Assembly (NCBI GenBank): GCA_002499195.1
Contig: DAKS01000061.1
Coordinates: forward strand, 69,796-99,068
Source of the DNA: Euryarchaeota archaeon UBA443
GTDB lineage: Archaea > Thermoplasmatota > Poseidoniia > Poseidoniales > Poseidoniaceae
Direction: 5' to 3'
Length of the DNA stretch: 29,273 nucleotides
Shown: one piece after another, positions 24,633 through 29,273 of the stretch
Position numbering within the stretch: position 1 is the first letter of the stretch
Layout: each line of letters opens with the position of its first letter
The notes under the pieces: model-generated
Told to the model about the DNA's origin: nothing
Databases searched by the model: none
The model's input: only the letters and a program-made list of their open reading frames with translations
Position numbers and translations under genes: made by a program

Positions 24633-25361
24633 ATGAATACAAAGAAACTCTATCTTGAGTCAATTGAAGCCGCATATTTAGATGAATTTTCTGCTGAGGT
24701 CATAGCGATTGAGGATAATAAAATAGTTCTTGATCAAACACTATTCTATCCATTAGGGGGTGGCCAAAATTGGGATATTGGTACCATCGAAGGGCCAAAT
24801 GGAAAGATGAATGTTACCGAGGTTCGTGGCCGTGACTCAATCTATCATACGATGGATGAAATTTTCGAACTTGAAGTTGGAGATGAAGTTCATGGAAAAA
24901 TCGATTTTGAACGCAGATATGCTCACATGAAAATGCATACGGCCCAGCATCTTGTGAGTGGTATAGCTTACGAAATGTATGATGGAGTTAGGACGGTTGG
25001 CAATCAAATCAACACAGAAAAATCTCGTATTGATTTCAAACCAATTCAATTTACAGAAGAGATGTTATTCGAACTTCAAGAATCTGTAAATGAAAAAATA
25101 AGACAGGGACTTAATGTTACGGATTGTCAAATGACACGAGACGAAGTCAATTCAATTATGCCTGAAGAACGGACAAATATGGATCTATTACCCTCATTTA
25201 TTACAGATTTACGCGTGATTACAATAGGTGATCAGCAAGACCTCTGTCCTTGTGCTGGAACTCATGTTCGAAATATTTCTGAGATTAAAGGGATTGAATT
25301 TATTGGTAAGAAATCAAAAGGAAAAGGTACACAAAGAGTAACTTACAAACTCACTGATTAA
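24633..25361 (+). CDS. alaX: Alanyl-tRNA editing hydrolase AlaX
   Basis: A 242-residue free-standing editing enzyme that hydrolyses Ser- or Gly-tRNA(Ala) mischarged by alanyl-tRNA synthetase. All four zinc ligands are visible: His102 and His106 (MHTAQH) and Cys207 and His211 (CAGTHV). The N-terminal LFYPLGGGQNWDIGTI block (37-52) is typical of the AlaRS editing/AlaX fold. Length corresponds to the medium AlaX class, without the long C-terminal oligomerisation domain. It is the last gene of the ferredoxin operon and ends in an AT-rich 46-base convergent gap that probably terminates transcription. Confidence 0.9.
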   Translation: MNTKKLYLESIEAAYLDEFSAEVIAIEDNKIVLDQTLFYPLGGGQNWDIGTIEGPNGKMNVTEVRGRDSIYHTMDEIFELEVGDEVHGKIDFERRYAHMKMHTAQHLVSGIAYEMYDGVRTVGNQINTEKSRIDFKPIQFTEEMLFELQESVNEKIRQGLNVTDCQMTRDEVNSIMPEERTNMDLLPSFITDLRVITIGDQQDLCPCAGTHVRNISEIKGIEFIGKKSKGKGTQRVTYKLTD

Positions 25362-25407
25362 TTTATCATAAAACTAGAAAAACTATTATTTTACAATATA
25401 AAATTAC
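25362..25407. terminator. AT-rich convergent gap, probable two-way termination zone
   Basis: The 46 bases between the alaX stop and the stop of the opposing gene are almost all A and T, with T runs on both strands (ATTATTTTACAATATAAAAT and its complement). Archaeal RNA polymerase terminates at U-rich tracts, so both transcripts may end here. No hairpin is seen. Confidence 0.4.
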
Positions 25408-26109
25408 TCAATCTTCATTATCTAGTAAATCTAAAACATCTGAAACAGTAGAATCCCAAGCATCTTTCTTTACTTTCTTTTGATGTAACTCCTCATTTTC
25501 TAAAATTTCAAGAATCTCTTCATCGAGATCTTCATTTTTTGCTTTTATGTTTGTACGGGTGACCATTTTATCATCTTCTCCAATTCGGTCAGAACGGTCA
25601 ATTGGATCTATGATTTTACTAGGAATAGTTCTCCCTGCATGATATTCAGTAATATCAATATCATCCTGTTTCCACGCTTCATTTCCGATTTTTCTAGCCA
25701 ATTCAGGTTCTGGAGGTTTGTCTTTCCACTCATTCTTATTAGCAATATTCTGAATAATATTCTTCTTTTCTATTTTCTTCTGATTTTCAAATATCTCTAA
25801 TACATCTTGTTCGGTTTTTTCTTTTCCTTTCGGTATGTATTGCCCTGCTCGACGTTGTTGTTCCTCGAGCCAGGGTCCATGAATAGGATCGTTATCATAT
25901 CGATGAGGAGCAACCGCCATTGCAATAAGCTCCTTCGCGAATTGATAAAATGGGTCATCTGGAGGCGCCTTTGCTATCTCTTCACGAATACGGCTATGGA
26001 ACTCAATACATTTATGGCAACGAGAACTTCCTGCTTCATCTGGTTCATCACACCACAAACAGCAAGCCTGGAGCCCCATATCTTTCATTGCTCGCCTCGG
26101 CATAGACAT
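25408..26109 (-). CDS. Uncharacterised acidic protein with N-terminal Cys4 zinc motif
   Basis: A 233-residue soluble protein of no family known to me. Near the N-terminus CLWC (17-20) and CHKC (31-34) form a compact four-cysteine, zinc-type site. Residues ~45-95 look helical and folded (DDPFYQFAKELIAMAV). The remainder is charged, Lys/Glu-rich and probably extended or coiled, ending in a Leu/Asp/Glu-rich tail. There is no signal peptide or membrane helix. ATG 26109 or ATG 26103 could be the start. It is divergent from the M50 protease. The AT-rich codon use matches the ferredoxin operon next door. Confidence 0.7.
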   Translation of the reverse strand: MSMPRRAMKDMGLQACCLWCDEPDEAGSSRCHKCIEFHSRIREEIAKAPPDDPFYQFAKELIAMAVAPHRYDNDPIHGPWLEEQQRRAGQYIPKGKEKTEQDVLEIFENQKKIEKKNIIQNIANKNEWKDKPPEPELARKIGNEAWKQDDIDITEYHAGRTIPSKIIDPIDRSDRIGEDDKMVTRTNIKAKNEDLDEEILEILENEELHQKKVKKDAWDSTVSDVLDLLDNED

Positions 26110-26327
26110 GGATGCTCATATCTCCGTTGCCGTCCAAACACATGAACTCTCGTACAACGCGAGCGAGGATTGAAAGAAGACTATTGTTTGAGACAAGCAT
26201 GGTTCGAGATCCTAGGGCTGATATTATCGAACAGAGCCCATTTTATGGATCAAAACAAAAAATCCACCGCGTGCATGCTGGCCAAAGATCCACACAAACC
26301 TCTCCAATCAACAACTTTTTCCGAGTA

Positions 26328-27086
26328 ATGTCTCAAACACAACCAAAACTACACAAAGGAAACATATGGCATTTTAGCGATGAAGAGAAGAAACATCTCC
26401 TTTATGCAACAGCCGCATTCACCCTTGCTCTTGGTTTCATGAGTGCTGGAGGTCTTCGTGGCCTTTCAAGTAATGGAACAGCGGGTTGGATCATTCAAAT
26501 CCTTCTCTCAATGCCAATTATGCTCATTGCAGTTGGCCCAGCATTTGTTCTTCATGAGATAGGTCACAAAATCATCGCTAAGAAAAATGGTTGTTGGGCG
26601 GAATTTAGGGCTGATCCTAAAGGTCTTCAATTCGGAGTCCTCATTTCGTTATTCTTAGGAATTCTTTTCATGGCTCCTGGAGCAGTCATGGTTGCAGGCC
26701 TTGTAACACGTAGACAAAACGGACATATCGCTATTGCAGGCCCACTGGTCAATCTCGGTTTGTTTGTTATTGGAATTCCTTTAGGAGCGTTGCTTTTTAT
26801 GCTTACAAACGCCCATGATTACAGTTCAATGGGATATTTAGTTGATGGAACACTCATTTGGCAATCAATGGTTTACGATATTGTTCTTTATTGGATTGGA
26901 GCGAACATAATTCTCGGTTTGTTCAACATGCTTCCTTTTGGACCACTAGATGGTGTCAAAGTCAAGGATTGGAATAATGGTGTTTGGTGGGGACTTTTCC
27001 TTATTTTCCTTTCACCGGTTATCATCTTTTTGATGACCCCATATTCACCGATGACTCTCGTCATCTGGCTATCAAATCTAGTCTAA
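26328..27086 (+). CDS. Site-2-type membrane metalloprotease (M50 family)
   Basis: A 252-residue polytopic membrane protein with about six helices. The zinc motif HEIGH lies at 76-80 in a membrane helix, and the third-ligand motif NMLPFGPLDG at 200-209, the arrangement of intramembrane M50/S2P proteases. HIAIAGPLVNLG near 133-144 is the usual family core. It would cleave membrane-bound regulators or remnant signal peptides within the bilayer. The frame is open back to ATG 26112 (324 residues), with ATG 26199 between. I prefer 26328 because the extra 72 residues are basic, unlike the rest, and would start only three bases from the divergent gene, leaving no promoter. Confidence 0.85.
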   Translation: MSQTQPKLHKGNIWHFSDEEKKHLLYATAAFTLALGFMSAGGLRGLSSNGTAGWIIQILLSMPIMLIAVGPAFVLHEIGHKIIAKKNGCWAEFRADPKGLQFGVLISLFLGILFMAPGAVMVAGLVTRRQNGHIAIAGPLVNLGLFVIGIPLGALLFMLTNAHDYSSMGYLVDGTLIWQSMVYDIVLYWIGANIILGLFNMLPFGPLDGVKVKDWNNGVWWGLFLIFLSPVIIFLMTPYSPMTLVIWLSNLV

Positions 27087-29126
27087 TCAAAGACCGTGGA
27101 TTTCCTTAGACTTGTCATGGCTCCAATTGTAGCAAAGCCGTAGTAGATTGAGGTAATGTCCTTGTCCATCTTTTACCATCTTCTCGTGAAGTGGCTCGTT
27201 GGTCATGAACATATCTCCCCAAACGTTTGCAGCAGTCCCCTTCTTACCCTTTGGAAGGTCGAAGACTTCGTTCGTAGTTGGTTCGAGAAGGTTCTTCCAT
27301 ACGATTGCCGGGTTGACAGCCATTGTTACTTCAACAATGATTTCATCTTCATTTAGACCCGTACCTGTTTGCCAAGATTCTTCACCCATATCAGCAAGGA
27401 ATGGTAGACACAAATCGATGATTGAGAGACCGGTCATTGGATCCGCACCAGTCATTTGGCCGTATGCTTCACGCATCCGACCACGGTCAGCACCACGTGA
27501 ACCAGTAATCGTCCGCAATTTGTCAATAGAAGTTGGAACCAAGAAGCGAATGTCTGTGTAGTAGACAAGTGCCTGTTCACTGTTTCCAGCAGGCGCGAAG
27601 ATGTGAGAGAATGGCTGAGCTCCACCACTTTCTCCGAGCATATCCATAGGGAACAAAGTCTTGAGAGCGTTGGTAGCAACCGATTGAACGACACGGCGAA
27701 TCAATCGCTCCGGCGCAGCTGAGACATCATTGAATGATTCCATGTACTCATCGAGGTTGAGGATATCATATCCACGTACTGCAAGAATTGAGTGAACGTT
27801 TGGCCCGAGAATCTTGTCTCCTCCAATCATCGCTTGGCTAATCCATCGAGCACCCTTTGCGAAGTCACTTGCTGTAACGAGGTCAGCATATGCTTTGTAG
27901 CGTCGAGCGACACGGTTCATGAAATCTGCCTGGTCGAGCTTAGTGAAGACCGTGGCAGCGTAGTTGGACTTGAGAGCGTGATCGGCAACTTGACTTGCGT
28001 TAACACAAGTTAGGAGGTTGCCTTGATCATGAGGATAGAGCAACAACCGTCGACGCTTTGCAGCACCGCCTAGCGAACCAACCTTAGGATCGGTGAGTAT
28101 GTAACCAAGACAAGCCGTAACCTCAAACAGCCGAGCGTACTTATCTTCATCACTTGCGTTCTTTATCCATTCATCGAGCCCTGGCTCAATACAGTGGAAT
28201 TCGAGCGGGACCATTTCCGAACCAGCACCGAACATTTGTCGAACTGTTGAGGAAGACATCATACCCATCATAGTGTATAATGAGGTCTTTCCTGTTGTGA
28301 GATAAACATCAGTAATACCTTCTTCACCAAATGAAATTCGACGATCAGGTAGGTTAACGAGTAGATTGAATGCGGTAGCAGTATCCCGGTTTCCATCAAC
28401 TGCAGGATGAATCCATGTTGTTGGTTTGGTCATCAAATATCCACTTGCATCCTTACCAAATCCAGCAGGAGAATAACGTATCCATCCCAATCGATTGTTG
28501 AAAGCTACACCACGATGCATCAAGGAAGGGTAGTAGATCTTGTCTTGTGGGTCAGAATCCGGAACAACGCCTCGGTGGCCGAGCCCCCAAAGAATTGGAT
28601 CCCATTCTGGGATTCCGTCTTCATCTCCACCATTTCCAAGGAATGGGTGCGAACTTGAAACAGTTTCACCAGTTAACATTGAACCGCCTAAGCGCTCTTC
28701 ATCTCCTGTAGAACAAAAGAAGAATGTTTGTGTTGTAACCAATTGCTTTGGCGTCCACATGTTTGCATTAACAACAGTCTTCTGATTAAGGAAATCAGAA
28801 ATTGTGCTGATTCGGCGCTCGAATTTGAAACGTTCGGATTCAATCCAAGTAGAACCAAGGAAGAGATTTGTGTTCAATAGTTTTGGACGTCCTGGTCCGA
28901 TATACCTTGAACGAGGGTCTCCCTTTGTATCATCTGTTTCATGAATTGGCTCCCAAGGACCTTGATTTGGAATGTACTTGAGGAATTCTTCATGGTCAAA
29001 TGGCATTTTTTGTGCTTCTTTGACAGCGTCTTCCACTTTATCCATCAACTGAACGTACGTTTCAGTCGGAGTAATTCGTCCACTTTCTCTGAATTGCTTA
29101 TGCGATACTGCTCGATGTTCCCACAT
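27087..29126 (-). CDS. Large uncharacterised cytosolic protein, 679 residues
   Basis: I do not recognise the family. The protein is 679 residues, without signal peptide, membrane helix, Walker loop, Cys metal site or internal repeats that I can see. It reads as a well-folded globular protein, with about one Gly per 12 residues, many aromatic and Met residues, and a moderately conserved-looking C-terminal third (EIIVEVTMAVNPAIVWKNLL, then DLPKGKKG). Its GC-richer codons (ATC, CTC-like choices, AAG) resemble the rhodopsin and actin-like genes and differ from the AT-rich genes beside it, suggesting high expression. A strong ribosome-binding site precedes it, 11 bases after the stop of an acidic upstream protein, so the two form an operon. 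Its end abuts the M50 gene on the opposite strand. Confidence 0.8.
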   Translation of the reverse strand: MWEHRAVSHKQFRESGRITPTETYVQLMDKVEDAVKEAQKMPFDHEEFLKYIPNQGPWEPIHETDDTKGDPRSRYIGPGRPKLLNTNLFLGSTWIESERFKFERRISTISDFLNQKTVVNANMWTPKQLVTTQTFFFCSTGDEERLGGSMLTGETVSSSHPFLGNGGDEDGIPEWDPILWGLGHRGVVPDSDPQDKIYYPSLMHRGVAFNNRLGWIRYSPAGFGKDASGYLMTKPTTWIHPAVDGNRDTATAFNLLVNLPDRRISFGEEGITDVYLTTGKTSLYTMMGMMSSSTVRQMFGAGSEMVPLEFHCIEPGLDEWIKNASDEDKYARLFEVTACLGYILTDPKVGSLGGAAKRRRLLLYPHDQGNLLTCVNASQVADHALKSNYAATVFTKLDQADFMNRVARRYKAYADLVTASDFAKGARWISQAMIGGDKILGPNVHSILAVRGYDILNLDEYMESFNDVSAAPERLIRRVVQSVATNALKTLFPMDMLGESGGAQPFSHIFAPAGNSEQALVYYTDIRFLVPTSIDKLRTITGSRGADRGRMREAYGQMTGADPMTGLSIIDLCLPFLADMGEESWQTGTGLNEDEIIVEVTMAVNPAIVWKNLLEPTTNEVFDLPKGKKGTAANVWGDMFMTNEPLHEKMVKDGQGHYLNLLRLCYNWSHDKSKEIHGL

Positions 29127-29132
29127 TTTTCT

Positions 29133-29139
29133 TCACCTC
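29133..29139 (-). promoter_or_regulatory. Shine-Dalgarno site of the 679-residue protein
   Basis: On the minus strand GAGGTGA ends six bases before ATG 29126 and includes the last two bases of the upstream gene's TGA. This suggests translation coupled to the upstream gene. Confidence 0.6.
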
Positions 29140-29273
29140 AAAATTTCTTTTTATTTACCGGAGCTTTTTCTTTTTCTACCGGGCTATCATCATCGGGAGA
29201 ATCGTCGCCCCCATCTTCAGGGACTTCTTCCTCTTCTTCAAGACTATCCTCTTCATCATTAGAACCATCTTCA
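29138..29273 (-). CDS. C-terminal end of an acidic protein (partial, starts beyond the window)
   Basis: A minus-strand frame open from the window edge ends at TGA 29140-29138. The ~44 visible residues are extremely acidic (runs such as SNDEEDSLEEEEEVPEDGGD) with Ser/Pro, then turn basic at the end (VEKEKAPVNKKKF). It is a disordered tail of unknown protein. The short gap and ribosome-binding site before the 679-residue protein put both in one operon. Confidence 0.7.
   Translation of the reverse strand, partial: EDGSNDEEDSLEEEEEVPEDGGDDSPDDDSPVEKEKAPVNKKKF

Noticed and set aside
26190..26230. tRNA-like TTCGA segment
   Set aside because: The flanking bases do not pair into a T-arm and no acceptor or anticodon stem can be built around it.
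26112..26327. N-terminal 72-residue extension of the M50 protease
   Set aside because: Basic, unlike the rest of the protein, and starting three bases from a divergent gene with no promoter room; kept only as an alternative start.
27087..29126. Reading the 679-residue protein as a viral capsid protein
   Set aside because: No terminase, portal or integrase is nearby and no capsid motif can be recognised; the neighbours are cellular genes.
1..29273. CRISPR arrays, insertion sequences, integrases, rRNA or tRNA genes
   Set aside because: No spaced direct repeats of CRISPR type, transposase motifs or conserved RNA gene sequences were seen on either strand.

Overview
The window most resembles a genome fragment of a planktonic marine euryarchaeon, probably Marine Group II (Candidatus Poseidoniales). 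Archaeal markers are ribosomal protein L18Ae next to a probable prefoldin alpha start, geranylgeranylglyceryl-phosphate synthase (ether-lipid synthesis), a CPSF-like beta-CASP nuclease, archaeal-style TATA boxes placed for leaderless transcripts, and many acidic proteins. Surface-ocean life is indicated by a proteorhodopsin-type proton pump. Several genes are of bacterial type (UvrA, an RluA-family pseudouridine synthase, the rhodopsin, a TupABC tungstate transporter), as expected for this transfer-rich group. The lineage call is inference from gene content; no 16S rRNA is present.

Layout. 1-457 (minus): probable start of prefoldin alpha, then L18Ae. 554-3412 (plus): a large secreted, membrane-anchored subtilisin-like protease. 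3491-5868 (plus): an actin-family ATPase that reads like MamK, followed by a long coiled-coil protein with an acidic tail. 5848-6645 (minus): GGGP synthase. 6698-8524 (plus): a full-length ABC exporter. 8576-9505 (plus): rhodopsin with its own TATA box. 9549-19530 (minus): an almost gap-free run, read in the order moeA, RluA-type pseudouridine synthase, uvrA, purL (with PurS-like N-terminus), purQ and a membrane acyltransferase. 19579-20925 (plus): a single-chain tungstate permease-ATPase fusion, meeting the tungstate-binding lipoprotein tail-to-tail. That lipoprotein lies downstream of a zinc-ribbon protein and a beta-CASP nuclease (minus, 20922-23404). 23405-23725 is an AT-rich control region with a three-copy 13-bp iterated repeat and an inverted repeat spanning a TATA box. 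23726-25361 (plus): ferredoxin, a short Rossmann flavoprotein-like protein and an AlaX editing enzyme. 25408-26109 (minus): an uncharacterised Cys-rich protein. 26328-27086 (plus): an M50 membrane protease. 27087-29273 (minus): a 679-residue protein of unknown family, preceded by the acidic tail of another gene.

How genes work together. MoeA, the fused tungstate permease-ATPase and the tungstate-binding lipoprotein form a tungsten uptake and cofactor group. PurL and PurQ together make FGAM synthase. The actin-like and coiled-coil genes look like a two-gene filament plus adaptor module. The ferredoxin and flavoprotein-like genes look like an electron-transfer pair, translationally linked to AlaX.

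The best candidates for something undescribed are the MamK-like/coiled-coil pair, the ferredoxin/mini-flavoprotein/AlaX operon with its elaborate upstream region, the 679-residue protein, and the single-chain tungstate transporter. I saw no rRNA, tRNA, CRISPR array, transposase or integrase.
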